Shown: piece after piece, positions 15,782-24,913 of the stretch
How the letters are laid out: every line of letters starts with the position of its first letter
Position numbering within the stretch: position 1 is the first letter of the stretch
Source: Symbiobacteriaceae bacterium
GTDB taxonomy: Bacteria; Bacillota; JAAYKD01; WRDA01
Direction: 5' to 3'
DNA length: 36,574 bases
Assembly: GCA_009783675.1 (NCBI GenBank)
Contig: WRDA01000001.1
Location: 1 to 36,574 of the forward strand
Program-made: the position numbers and the translations under genes
Notes under the pieces: model-generated
The model's database searches: none
The model's input: only the letters and a program-made list of their open reading frames with translations
Told to the model about the DNA's origin: nothing

Positions 15782-17305
15782 ATGAACTACTATCAACAGC
15801 GTGTGGACATCAGAAGCAAATCATACTGGATGCGAAGTGTAGTGATACTGGTTTTAGGTGTCATACTTCTGGCGTGCAACCGACAGGCATATGCTTCTAC
15901 TATACGAGAGCTTCCCCAGACCCGCATTACCGTAAATGGATCTGCGTTGGCTTTGGACCCACAAAATCCTGCTATCGAAATGAACAGCCGTATACTTGTG
16001 CCCATGCGTATTATTTTAGAAGCTTTGGGCGCTTCTATCGGCTGGGATGATACAACTCAAACCGTAACTGCCAATGTTCCAGGCATAGAAGTTGTCCTCC
16101 GTATAGGCAACAACATGGCTACCATCAACGGGGAGCTGAAGTTTCTCGATGTATTGCCTATGTTATATAATATGCGGACCTATGTGCCTGTGCGTTTCGT
16201 CAGTGAGGCTTCAGGAGCCAGCGTCGACTATGATCCAGCGACAGGCAATGTGGCGATATTCAAGGCCGGAGGGGCAGCAGTCACTCCTCCCCTTACGACT
16301 TTGCCAACTTCACCGCCTCCATCACTACCCTCAGGGATTCGTAACCTCAATATAACGACTGCTTTCACTAATGGAGGAGTCATTCCAGCAAGGTATCAGG
16401 CCAGCGATGTAGCCGGCGCTTTGGAAATGAGTCCGCGAGTATCCTGGAACGCTTTTAGCGGAGCTCAGAGTTACGCTCTGGCTTTCTTCGATGTTACACC
16501 CGACATGGATGGTTATCTCCATTGGCTGATAGTTTTGCCAGGGAATACCACCAGTTTAGCCGAAAATGCATCGCTCAATGAAACCTATCCCGATGAGGCA
16601 GAAGAGATCACAGCATACATTCCGCCCGATCTCGAGCCAGAAGACAATCGTCACGATTTTGAACTACGCGTAGTGGCTCTTTCTATCGCGGTCGAAGAAA
16701 CTGAGTTCCATGTTATCAGCGATCTCGGCGACTTCATCTCGGCAGTAAGTCCATATGCTTTGGCTCAGGGTATAGTTAGTGGGTACATTAATTATGGCAA
16801 AGAAATTACTCCTGCTCCGGTACGGCCAGGATCCCTGAGCGTTCAATCCACAGCCATGGGTTCAGCAGGTATTCCTCTTAAGTACACCGATTCCTATACC
16901 GAAACGGCGGAAGGTGATGGGATCAGTATTCCTCTTAGTTGGAGCAGAGGTCCCGGTGGGACTCTGACATATGCCTTCATTCTGGTGGATACGACACCAG
17001 GAATGGACAACTACATCCACTGGCTGGTTGCGGACATACCTCCAGGCATAACTTCCATCTCCGAGAATGCTTCGGAATTGGACAGGTTACCGGAGGAAAG
17101 TGAAGAGATCATCTACTACGAACCTCCAATGCTGGATGAAGAGGATGGTCGTCACACTTACAAATTAATCGTAGTAGCCCTAAACGATGACCTGGAAGGC
17201 ATCGAAGACTTGGAAATGGTATATACATTGGAAGAGTTCGAAGCGGCTATAGCTGGTCATGTCATGGCCAGAGGAGAGTTGAACAGCTTTTTTCAGGTTC
17301 GGTAG
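15782..17305 (+). CDS. Secreted protein: copper-amine-oxidase-N module plus two PEBP/YbhB domains
   Basis: 507 residues. A signal peptide (about 1-38) has core VILVLGVILLAC; either the Cys31-Cys32 region is a weak lipobox or cleavage follows AYA. Residues about 46-160 form a Cu_amine_oxidN1-type module (ITVNG, LVPMRIILEALGASIGWDD, YVPVRFVSEASGA), common in Bacillota wall proteins and not itself an oxidase. A Pro/Thr linker (about 165-185) leads to two homologous PEBP (YbhB-like) domains, about 190-335 and 350-505. Each has a D-x-TP-x-MD-x-Y-x-HW ligand-site motif and a later RH-x-(F/Y) motif (DNRHDFEL; DGRHTYKL). The ATG at 15782 is chosen because the promoter lies over the earlier ATG; AAGGG is 11 bases upstream. 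The function is unknown; binding of an extracellular anionic or phosphate-bearing ligand is inference from the PEBP fold. Confidence 0.88.
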   Translation: MNYYQQRVDIRSKSYWMRSVVILVLGVILLACNRQAYASTIRELPQTRITVNGSALALDPQNPAIEMNSRILVPMRIILEALGASIGWDDTTQTVTANVPGIEVVLRIGNNMATINGELKFLDVLPMLYNMRTYVPVRFVSEASGASVDYDPATGNVAIFKAGGAAVTPPLTTLPTSPPPSLPSGIRNLNITTAFTNGGVIPARYQASDVAGALEMSPRVSWNAFSGAQSYALAFFDVTPDMDGYLHWLIVLPGNTTSLAENASLNETYPDEAEEITAYIPPDLEPEDNRHDFELRVVALSIAVEETEFHVISDLGDFISAVSPYALAQGIVSGYINYGKEITPAPVRPGSLSVQSTAMGSAGIPLKYTDSYTETAEGDGISIPLSWSRGPGGTLTYAFILVDTTPGMDNYIHWLVADIPPGITSISENASELDRLPEESEEIIYYEPPMLDEEDGRHTYKLIVVALNDDLEGIEDLEMVYTLEEFEAAIAGHVMARGELNSFFQVR

Positions 17306-17414
17306 GCAAACTGTAGTCCACGGCATATCCAAGTGTGTCTTCGCACAAAGGCGAGCTGAATGTTAGAAAAGGCCTCATTTTGCGGAGATGGGTATGCTGG
17401 TATCTTGTAGATAT

Positions 17415-17470
17415 AAGCACCGACTTCATACTGGAGCGAGATAATGTGCTCCAGTATGAAGCCGGTGCTT
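17415..17470. terminator. Strong stem-loop between convergent PEBP gene and gltX
   Basis: A 23-bp stem (17415-17437 with 17448-17470) with one mismatch and a 10-base loop. It begins 18 bases beyond the gltX stop and 110 bases beyond the PEBP-gene stop. The plus-strand flank is TTCTTTAG and the minus-strand flank TTATATCT: moderate rather than ideal U-runs. The position and stability suggest a bidirectional terminator. Confidence 0.75.
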
Positions 17471-17487
17471 CTTTAGCTATGTTTATT

Positions 17488-18996
17488 TTATTCGTGTCCA
17501 GACCGATCAGCAGGAGCATTGCCGAGCAAGGCAGCAGAAGCATTCGCCAGGCGTTGACTTACTTTTTCCAGTCCAAGCACCTCCATGGTTGTGAAGAGTG
17601 GTGGAGAGATCTTGCGATTTGTGACAGCCACCCTCAGCGGCATCAGCAGGTCACCAAGTTTCCATTCCAGCGATGCTGCCAGCGCTTTAAACTGTTCCTC
17701 CAGAGCAGCAGCCGTAAAGGAGTTGCTCCGAAGTAGCTTTATACTCTCCTGCAGAACGCTGTATATATCTTCCTTAGTCCTGTTGCTTTTGCTAGCTGTC
17801 AGGAGATCCAGATCCACTTCTTCGGCTGGCCAGTCAGTGTAAAAATAGGCCAAGGTTTCCGGAGCTTCATCTAAGCGGGGTAACCTCTCGTGAATCAGTT
17901 CCAAGAGAGCTTCCAGGCGTATTTCATCGCTCTTTACGGGAACGTTGATTAACCCGGCATCGATCATGAAGGGCATGACCCGTGAAGTGAGCTCCGCAGC
18001 CGAGAGCCTGCGTATCCACATTCCATTCATCCAGTCCAGCTTCACCTGATCGAAGACGGCATTCGACTGTGTACAACGCTGAAGGGAGAACATCTCCTGC
18101 AGCTCGGTCAGAGAAAGGATCTCTTCGGAGATACCTCCGGGAGTCCAGCCGAGAAAAGCACAAAAGTTTAGCAGAGCTTCAGGAAGATAACCCATGGCAG
18201 CAAAGTCGCCAAGATAGACAGCACCCTTGCGTTTAGAAATCTTGGTTTTATCGGGATTCAACATCAGAACCAAATGCGCAAACACAGGCATCTCCCAACC
18301 AAATGCTTCGTAGATAAGGACCTGAGGGAAGGTATTGGAAATATGCTCGGCTCCACGGATAACATGACTTATCTGCATTTCATATTCATCAATTACAGTT
18401 CCGAAGTTGTAAACCGGTATGCCGTTGGACTTAATTATTACGAAATCACCCATGATCCCTGCATCCTGTTCTACCCTACCTCGAATCGAGTCGTCGAAAC
18501 CGACGGTTCCGGGACGTACACGTAGCCGTATCGAAGGCTTAATTCCTTTAGCTCGCAGTGTCTCTCTCTCTGCAGCAGTCAGGTTAGCGCAATGTCCACC
18601 ATAGTGAGGATCTTCCTTACGAGCCATCTGTTGTTTTCTTTCAGCTTCCAGATCCTCTGGGGAGCAGAAGCATTCGTAAGCAAGGTCCTTCTCAAGTAGT
18701 TCATGCGCTCGCTCGGCATAAATGCCAAGCCTTTCGCTTTGACGATAGGGGCCGTATGCTCCGCCCACATCAGGTCCTTCGTCCCAGGACAGACCAATCC
18801 AGCGCAGTCCTTCGAAGACACCCTGTTCAGATTCCAGAGTATTTCGCAGTGAGTCAGTATCATCCACCCGCAGGATAAATGTACCACCTGTCTGTTTGGC
18901 AAACAGATAATTATAAAGAGCTGTTCTGGCGGTGCCTACATGGCAGTTGCCAGTAGGGGATGGTGCGATGCGAACCCTGATAGGTTTGGGGTTCAT
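17488..18996 (-). CDS. gltX: Glutamyl-tRNA synthetase
   Basis: Class I aminoacyl-tRNA synthetase charging tRNA-Glu (in many Bacillota also tRNA-Gln, for later amidation). The 502-residue protein opens with RIAPSPTGNCHVGTARTALY, where HVGT (19-22) is the HIGH motif, and has KISKR (252-256) as the KMSKS motif. Cys109/Cys111 and His135/Cys136 sit where zinc ligands lie in zinc-containing GluRS, though the second pair is not the textbook arrangement. An all-helical anticodon-binding C-terminus follows. AAGGAGTG precedes the ATG. It is the last gene of the rqcH-helD-gltX run, 70 bp after helD. No T-box-like leader is apparent in that gap. Confidence 0.97.
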   Translation of the reverse strand: MNPKPIRVRIAPSPTGNCHVGTARTALYNYLFAKQTGGTFILRVDDTDSLRNTLESEQGVFEGLRWIGLSWDEGPDVGGAYGPYRQSERLGIYAERAHELLEKDLAYECFCSPEDLEAERKQQMARKEDPHYGGHCANLTAAERETLRAKGIKPSIRLRVRPGTVGFDDSIRGRVEQDAGIMGDFVIIKSNGIPVYNFGTVIDEYEMQISHVIRGAEHISNTFPQVLIYEAFGWEMPVFAHLVLMLNPDKTKISKRKGAVYLGDFAAMGYLPEALLNFCAFLGWTPGGISEEILSLTELQEMFSLQRCTQSNAVFDQVKLDWMNGMWIRRLSAAELTSRVMPFMIDAGLINVPVKSDEIRLEALLELIHERLPRLDEAPETLAYFYTDWPAEEVDLDLLTASKSNRTKEDIYSVLQESIKLLRSNSFTAAALEEQFKALAASLEWKLGDLLMPLRVAVTNRKISPPLFTTMEVLGLEKVSQRLANASAALLGNAPADRSGHE

Positions 18997-19066
18997 GATG
19001 GTTCACTCCTTATCTTAAGGTCATGTTAGGGGAGGGCAGTATTTTTTACCTAATGGGTTGCTCAAG

Positions 19067-21469
19067 CTAACCGGCGCAGGTTTGAATGAGATCCGCAGGA
19101 AGATTCTTTAAAAAAGGGGTGATTTCGCCACAAAAGAGGTAAGCCAGATGATGCAGTGGTCTGGTCAAGGCTACATACAGTAGGGCGCGATCAGACGGTC
19201 CTTCTGCATAGCATTCAGCCTCAGCATCGACCACAATCGCCCCGTCGAACTCCAGACCTTTAGCCAGATGGACAGGTAAAACCGTTATGAATCTGCCGAG
19301 TTGATCGTTTTCTTTTTCGACCAGGGCTATCCGGTCTCCCCAGGATGCCGCGAGTAACGCGTATATTTTACGGCAAAGGGAGGGAGATTTGGCTATTAGA
19401 GCTATACTGTTAACCTCCTGATTCGCCCAGAGTGTCAGAAGCCTGTCGATTATTACCTTCTTCTCCTGGAGAGATCTGGATCCTTTGTTCACTTCAATAG
19501 CGAAAGGCAGTTCTCCAGTTGAGCGTACAGCTTCGGCAACAGTAATACCGGGCTGATCGATGATGACGTGGTTAGCTACGGCAATGATCTCTGCAGAACT
19601 GCGATAGGATCGTCTCATCTCACGATAAAAGATCTCCCGACCTTCGAGGACCTCATCCATAAGAGAAACCCAATTATCCAAACCGCGATGAGGATAGATG
19701 CGCTGAGCCAGGTCGCCAACCGCTGTCAGGGCAGAGCTACCTCCCAGGAAGCGCCTCAGCATCGCAAACTCGGTTGGATTCATATCCTGAGCTTCATCTA
19801 CCACAATCATAGCGCAGGTTGAGGTCAGACCATGAAGATGCTCCTTAAGGCGGAGCAACAGGGCGAGATCCTCTTGGAGTAACCGTTTTTTACTCTTTCG
19901 GTGCCTGACAACCAGATCTGCTGCCACCTGAGCGGAAAGCTCAGGAACATACTCCTGAAGCCTGCTGACATCTTCATAGAAAGACTGATAAAGATCCAGT
20001 AGGGAAAAACGTTTGGGAATGCGACGACGATAGGCAGCGAGAGCTTCCTTGGCTTCCCTTTGCAGTTGCTCAAGTGCTGCTTCCCGTTTCGTGATAAGAT
20101 CGATCGCCTGCGGATTGGGCCTGTTTTTGAGGTGAGCAGGCCATTGTCTTCTGACGATATCCAGGCGTCGTTCATAGAAATCCATCAGGCGCACATGCTC
20201 TTTTTTTACGGCACGATTGATCATGGTTTGCAACCATCGATGCATCTCCAGAGCACGTTTTTCCAGGGTCAGAAATCGTAAATCCTGATAACGGTAAGCA
20301 ATATCTTCCTGAGATACCAACAGGAGACCAGAGTCGGTGCGCAGATCCTCTACAGGTATAACTGTATGCTCCAGAAAAGTAAAATAGTTGTCGATACCTC
20401 TCAGCATAGAGATATCTCCCATGGATTTCAACGATTCAAGTTCCCGATTAACCGCAGAAGAAGAGGTGTTCTTCTGATCGCAGTAACGACTCATCCACTG
20501 AGTGCAGCTGGTATACTCGAATTCGTTATCAGATAATTCAGCCATGGCTAGTTCATTGAATGTCAGCTGCCGACAGCGCTTGATGTCCAGATCCGGCATC
20601 ACAGAAGCAATATAGCCAAAGAACAGACGCGAAGGAGTAATAATCAGCGTCTCTTCAGGGTATACAGTTTTGCGTCTCAGATAGAGCAGATAAGAGAGGC
20701 GATGGAGAGCAACCGAAGTCTTACCGCTACCGGCGGATCCCTGGACGATGACCGGTTGACCAGGAGGTAGGCGAATGATTTCATTTTGATTCTGCTGGAT
20801 GGTGGCTATAATATCCTTCATCCCCTGGCCTGCATTCTCGCGAAGGCGGGAGAGGAGAAAGTCGTCGATCCCACTGGCCTCTTCCTGGTCGGCAATCTCC
20901 TGGAGGGTTCCTTCTTTTACAAGCAGTCTGCGCAGGAGATGTAGATCTACATCTACCGATCCATAGGGGCCTTCGAAACTGGTCGGACCGTGTATACCTG
21001 CATAATAGAGGTCGGCTATGGGAGCGCGCCAGTCCACGACAAGCTGGCTTTGCCCGTTTTCATCGCCGACTCCCACTTTCCCAAGGTATATGGTCTGCAG
21101 CTCTTCGCCTTGTCGCAACTCTCCCCCCAGGGACTCTGCGGTGGCGATCTTTTCAAAACTCAGATTCTGCTTAAACATATAAGTAAGTAAGGTAACATCG
21201 AGGCGACCAAAATAAGGATCCTTGCGAGCCAGCTCCAGGGTGGCCCTGCGCGAAAGAGAGCTTTGCAGGCGTTCCATTTCAAAGAGCTGAGCCGTAGTCA
21301 TGTCTTCAGGTTTTTTGGCATCAGAGAGCTGATCCAGGATGGCTTCGATTTCTTCCCTAGCGAGGGATTCTCGTTTGGCCAGGGAATCCTGCCAGGAAGT
21401 AATCTGATTAAGGGTTCGTTTTAAGTGAGCTGTCTCTTCAGCATAGTCAGGGTGTTCGGTTGCGCGCAT
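19067..21469 (-). CDS. helD: HelD-like RNA polymerase-recycling helicase (SF1/UvrD-Rep)
   Basis: An 800-residue superfamily 1 ATPase. The N-terminus (about 5-85) is a charged coiled-coil that in HelD inserts in the RNA polymerase secondary channel. Walker A GSAGSGKT is at 244-251, followed by SVALHRLSYLLY, a HelD hallmark. Later helicase motifs are present: VVDEAQDMNP (II), VGDLAQRIYPHRG (III), RRSYRSSAEI (IV), HLAKGLEFDGAIVVD (V) and LYVALTRPLHHL (VI). HelD removes stalled or post-termination RNA polymerase from DNA using ATP. GGGGTGAG precedes the ATG at 21469. The gene lies 86 bp after rqcH on the same strand. Confidence 0.92.
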   Translation of the reverse strand: MRATEHPDYAEETAHLKRTLNQITSWQDSLAKRESLAREEIEAILDQLSDAKKPEDMTTAQLFEMERLQSSLSRRATLELARKDPYFGRLDVTLLTYMFKQNLSFEKIATAESLGGELRQGEELQTIYLGKVGVGDENGQSQLVVDWRAPIADLYYAGIHGPTSFEGPYGSVDVDLHLLRRLLVKEGTLQEIADQEEASGIDDFLLSRLRENAGQGMKDIIATIQQNQNEIIRLPPGQPVIVQGSAGSGKTSVALHRLSYLLYLRRKTVYPEETLIITPSRLFFGYIASVMPDLDIKRCRQLTFNELAMAELSDNEFEYTSCTQWMSRYCDQKNTSSSAVNRELESLKSMGDISMLRGIDNYFTFLEHTVIPVEDLRTDSGLLLVSQEDIAYRYQDLRFLTLEKRALEMHRWLQTMINRAVKKEHVRLMDFYERRLDIVRRQWPAHLKNRPNPQAIDLITKREAALEQLQREAKEALAAYRRRIPKRFSLLDLYQSFYEDVSRLQEYVPELSAQVAADLVVRHRKSKKRLLQEDLALLLRLKEHLHGLTSTCAMIVVDEAQDMNPTEFAMLRRFLGGSSALTAVGDLAQRIYPHRGLDNWVSLMDEVLEGREIFYREMRRSYRSSAEIIAVANHVIIDQPGITVAEAVRSTGELPFAIEVNKGSRSLQEKKVIIDRLLTLWANQEVNSIALIAKSPSLCRKIYALLAASWGDRIALVEKENDQLGRFITVLPVHLAKGLEFDGAIVVDAEAECYAEGPSDRALLYVALTRPLHHLAYLFCGEITPFLKNLPADLIQTCAG

Positions 21470-21555
21470 TATTTCTCACCCCATAAAATGAATCTGGTCT
21501 GGACAGAGTTTACCGGCAAGGGTTAACAAGTATGGATAAAGCACTAGCTGGACCC

Positions 21556-23295
21556 TCATTGCTGCAACAGATCAGTGACTTCGCCGGGAGATGCCGGATT
21601 AATATAGACTGTTCGCTGATTGCTGTAGATAACAAAGCCCGGCCGTGTACCTCGCGGTTTTTTTAAATGACGCCTGAGAGTGATATCTACCGGAACAAGA
21701 CCACTCTCCCTTGCCTGGCTAAACCAGGCAGCCAGGCGTGCTGCTTTTTCCAGGACCGAGTTTGCTGGATCGGAGGCACGAATCAAAAGATGAGAACCAG
21801 GAATCTCCCTGGTGTGAAGCCAGAGATCATCAGAGCGAGCCAAGCGCCAGGTTAGCTCTTCATTCTGACGGTTGTTCCTCCCTACGAGAACTTCGATCCC
21901 CTCGATTGTAAATGAGAGAGGAGGATGGGGAGTCTCATTAGTCTTAGGTTTTCCCTTATGTCGCGAGGGTGCTTCCGGCGGAAGATACCCCTGTTCTACC
22001 ATTTCGACAGCGATCTCTTTAAGGTCGGTTAGGTCCTGAGCTTGTTCCACAGCTACCATGACCCCGGCAAGGTAGGACAGCTCGTTGTTAAGGCTGGTAA
22101 GTTGATCTGATATGTAGCGTTCACCAATGCGAAACTTGCTGTATCGTTTAAAATAACTCTGAGCATTCTCAGCGACAGTCAGGCGTTGATCCAGAGGGAT
22201 CAGCAAGGGAGACAGGTCTTCAGAATAATAGTTAACCAGTTCAATACCAGACAGTCGCCTATGCGGCTCGGGAGCCATCTTCAGGAGCTCACCCCAAATC
22301 CGAAGATGATCCGATCCCTGTGCATTGCTGAGATCCTCTTCGAGAGCGAAACGCTTACGTTTACCCTTTTCTTCGGCAGCTCGCAGTACAGACTTCAACC
22401 GGTGCCTTTGTTGCTGTAAAGCCTCTGCTTCTTCTCTGTTAGCATAAAGCGTATCTATCACTATACTGGCATCCATCCAGACACCTTCCTGGGATCCTGG
22501 TAGTGGAAAAGCAGCCACCTCTGCCTGCTTTCCACTGGTATACAGATAGAGACGACCAGGGACTCTGCTCTGGAGAAGGTCGTATAGTGATGCCTGCAGG
22601 AGCAGCCAGTCCTCGAGGCGCAGATACTTGGCTTTCAGACTGTGTGGAAGGCGACAGATGTCTAAGAGAGCCAGGATTGACGGTAGAGAGATCCCTTCAA
22701 GGCTTTGATTCAACCAGGTGGAGAGGTCAAGATCACCGTCGGGGAGCACCGATATATCACGGGGAGCTTGCCATAATTCCGGAAAGATTTTATCCTGACG
22801 CTTAGGAGGAGAATAATCTGCTCCGGGAAGGATCTCTCTTTGCTGAATCTGGTTATAGCCACTGTGTTTCATAGCATCTAAAATTCGTCCATCTGCATTG
22901 ACCAGTATAATATTACTGTTACGCCCCATCAGCTCAGCGTTAAGGCAGTAATAAGCGGGATTTCCCAACTCGTCGCGTCCCTGCAGGTGGATGCTTACTA
23001 AGCGCTCATATCCTGATTGGCTGACACTTTCAATTCTTGTCCCTTCCAGCAAGCGGCGTAAGTATTGGCAAAAGGTTGGAGGTACTGGAGGATTCAGGCG
23101 CTTACGCTCACTGAGATGGAGTCGTGCGAACCTGGGATGAGCTGAGATCACCAGGCGCAGATTAACTCTTTGCTGTCTGAGATCGAATACTAAAGTTGTG
23201 GCATCGGGCTGTGAAATGCGGTCGATTTTTGCCTGAGCCAGCTTAGTGTTCAGTTCACAGCATAGAGTATTCAGAACGAGTCCGTCCATTGGCAT
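21556..23295 (-). CDS. rqcH: RqcH (NFACT family), ribosome-associated quality control factor
   Basis: Binds 50S subunits that carry stalled nascent chains and recruits tRNA-Ala to add C-terminal alanine tails, marking them for degradation by proteases such as ClpXP. The 579-residue product has NFACT-N (MPMDGLVLNTLCCELN onward), a central helix-hairpin-helix/coiled-coil region (about 290-430), and NFACT-R near the C-terminus (VGRNNRQNEELTW, DLWLHTREIPGSHLLIR). I choose the ATG at 23295, because homologues begin MxFDG and GGGAAGTG precedes it; the upstream GTG at 23304 would add three residues. The DR motif of the family reads Glu97-Arg98 here (GYERL). Older names are FbpA or YloA. Confidence 0.93.
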   Translation of the reverse strand: MPMDGLVLNTLCCELNTKLAQAKIDRISQPDATTLVFDLRQQRVNLRLVISAHPRFARLHLSERKRLNPPVPPTFCQYLRRLLEGTRIESVSQSGYERLVSIHLQGRDELGNPAYYCLNAELMGRNSNIILVNADGRILDAMKHSGYNQIQQREILPGADYSPPKRQDKIFPELWQAPRDISVLPDGDLDLSTWLNQSLEGISLPSILALLDICRLPHSLKAKYLRLEDWLLLQASLYDLLQSRVPGRLYLYTSGKQAEVAAFPLPGSQEGVWMDASIVIDTLYANREEAEALQQQRHRLKSVLRAAEEKGKRKRFALEEDLSNAQGSDHLRIWGELLKMAPEPHRRLSGIELVNYYSEDLSPLLIPLDQRLTVAENAQSYFKRYSKFRIGERYISDQLTSLNNELSYLAGVMVAVEQAQDLTDLKEIAVEMVEQGYLPPEAPSRHKGKPKTNETPHPPLSFTIEGIEVLVGRNNRQNEELTWRLARSDDLWLHTREIPGSHLLIRASDPANSVLEKAARLAAWFSQARESGLVPVDITLRRHLKKPRGTRPGFVIYSNQRTVYINPASPGEVTDLLQQ

Positions 23296-23396
23296 ATTCG
23301 ACACTTCCCAGGATGAAATAAAGGAAATAATATGTAAAAACGCGAAATTGTACGAGCCTTAGGCAGTAACCTACATTTTGCATTGTGAAGGAAATC

Positions 23397-23426
23397 TTGT
23401 CAAGCATTAAAAGTTTTTCCGATAAT
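23397..23426 (+). promoter_or_regulatory. Promoter for the beta-lactamase-like / M20D gene pair
   Basis: TTGTCA at 23397-23402 (one mismatch to -35) and GATAAT at 23421-23426 (one mismatch to -10), with an 18-bp spacer. Transcription would start near 23433, about 40 bases before the ATG at 23475. This excludes the upstream GTG at 23385 as a start. Confidence 0.6.
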
Positions 23427-23474
23427 GAAGCAGAATCGAGGTTGGTGCCTCATCAGAATGGGAGGGACCAGATT

Positions 23475-24908
23475 ATGGATCGGATACTAGGATACGATTT
23501 TGAAAACTATGTGGCTGAAGTGCTGCATACCTACCAGGGAGCGGGTATGGCGATTGCCATCATTGATGCAAAGGAAACCTGTTATCAGAAGTTTTGGGGA
23601 TATCGCAATATCGAGAAAGAGTTACCTGTGGATCTGCGGACCATTTTCGGTTTAGCTTCTATTACCAAGTCTTTTACCTGCCTGGCAATAATGCAGCTGC
23701 AAGAGGCAGGCAAACTACTCATCACAGATCCCGTAGATAAGTATCTTCCAGAATTCTCCTACCCTGGCGAAGGAATTCTGACTATAGAAAATCTTATGGT
23801 TCATAACGGAGGTTATGAACCGCAACCAGCTTTGGGAGCATCTATACATCAGCACACAACGCCTGAGCCGATGAGTGAAGAGGAACGAGAAAAAGAAGAA
23901 AACATGCGTGCAGAGTGGCATAAGCTATATCCGGAGAAACCCATGGATAGTTATGCTGATATCATCGCACATCTCTCTGACCCTGGTCAACGCCTCCTGG
24001 GACGCCCGGGTGAGATCTTCAGCTACAGCAATGATACCTATGGTGTTCTGGGGGAGATAATCAAGAGGGTAAGTGGCGCCTCATCTTATGAGGAGTATAT
24101 GTTCCAAAACATACTTAATCCTTTGGATATGCAAAGGTCCTGGTTTGCAGCTGAATCCCTAGCTGGTGATGACAATGTCAATACTCTGTACAGGGTTAAA
24201 GATGGGAAGCAGATGGCTACAGACAACTGGCAGATTGCTCCCGCGTTTACTCCCTGTGGATTTTTGAAGTCCACCTTGGAGGACATGATCCACTACTTGA
24301 GAATGTATCTAAACCAGGGTAAACATCAGGGTAAACAGATTATCGGAAACTATGCTCTGGCTGAAATGTTGAAACCACGTCAGCAAAATGCCTTCCAACG
24401 GCATTATAGCTACGGTTTGAGTCTGCAGAGCCTCGGTTCTTTCTCGATCATCGAGCATGGCGGTTCATTAAATGGTGTTTCCACGCATTTAGCCTGGTCT
24501 CCCGAACTAGCCAGAGGAGTTATCGTACTCTGTAATACCAGCGGGGTTCCGGTGCAGAACCTTGCTACAGCGGCTTTTATGTGGTGTGCGGGTTTACCTG
24601 TGCGTCAGGGAAGGGTTTTTCACAAAGAGACTACCTGGTCAACTGAAACGATCGCTGCAGTGCAAGGATGCTATCGTTCAGGAGAAGGCTCCTTATATCA
24701 GATAAAGCTGTCGGAGACGGGGAGTTTGGTAGCTTGCGTCGATAAAGATCCCACCGAGCATCTCTTATATCCAGTACTGCCAGATTTGGCACTCGTGAAA
24801 ATAAAGTTGAGTGATACCGAGGTTCGCCTTTATCATCGGGACGATGGTAGTATCTGGGCTATAGGATTCGGTAACCGCTGCATTCCCAGACAACTGAATG
24901 AGGAGTGA
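23475..24908 (+). CDS. Serine hydrolase of the beta-lactamase/D-alanyl-D-alanine carboxypeptidase (class C-like) family
   Basis: 477 residues from the ATG at 23475, which has GGGAGGGA 7 bases upstream and lies downstream of a good promoter. Class C-type motifs are present: Ser62-x-x-Lys65 (SITK in FGLASITKSF), the Tyr-Ser-Asn triad motif (FSYSNDTYG, about residue 180), and HGG in IIEHGGSLNG (about residue 331) in the place of the KTG box. No signal peptide is visible, so the enzyme is probably cytoplasmic; this favours an esterase, D-amino-peptidase or amidase over a true beta-lactamase. A C-terminal beta domain follows (about 390-477). The next gene starts 5 bases after this stop, so the two form an operon. 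Confidence 0.88.
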   Translation: MDRILGYDFENYVAEVLHTYQGAGMAIAIIDAKETCYQKFWGYRNIEKELPVDLRTIFGLASITKSFTCLAIMQLQEAGKLLITDPVDKYLPEFSYPGEGILTIENLMVHNGGYEPQPALGASIHQHTTPEPMSEEEREKEENMRAEWHKLYPEKPMDSYADIIAHLSDPGQRLLGRPGEIFSYSNDTYGVLGEIIKRVSGASSYEEYMFQNILNPLDMQRSWFAAESLAGDDNVNTLYRVKDGKQMATDNWQIAPAFTPCGFLKSTLEDMIHYLRMYLNQGKHQGKQIIGNYALAEMLKPRQQNAFQRHYSYGLSLQSLGSFSIIEHGGSLNGVSTHLAWSPELARGVIVLCNTSGVPVQNLATAAFMWCAGLPVRQGRVFHKETTWSTETIAAVQGCYRSGEGSLYQIKLSETGSLVACVDKDPTEHLLYPVLPDLALVKIKLSDTEVRLYHRDDGSIWAIGFGNRCIPRQLNEE

Positions 24909-24913
24909 CAATT

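Noticed and set aside
18997..19066. T-box leader before gltX
   Set aside because: The 70-bp gap is too short for specifier, antiterminator and terminator stems and contains no T-box sequence.
23475..24908. True antibiotic-resistance beta-lactamase
   Set aside because: SxxK and YxN are present, but there is no signal peptide, HGG replaces KTG, and the partner is an amidohydrolase. Esterase or peptidase activity is more likely.
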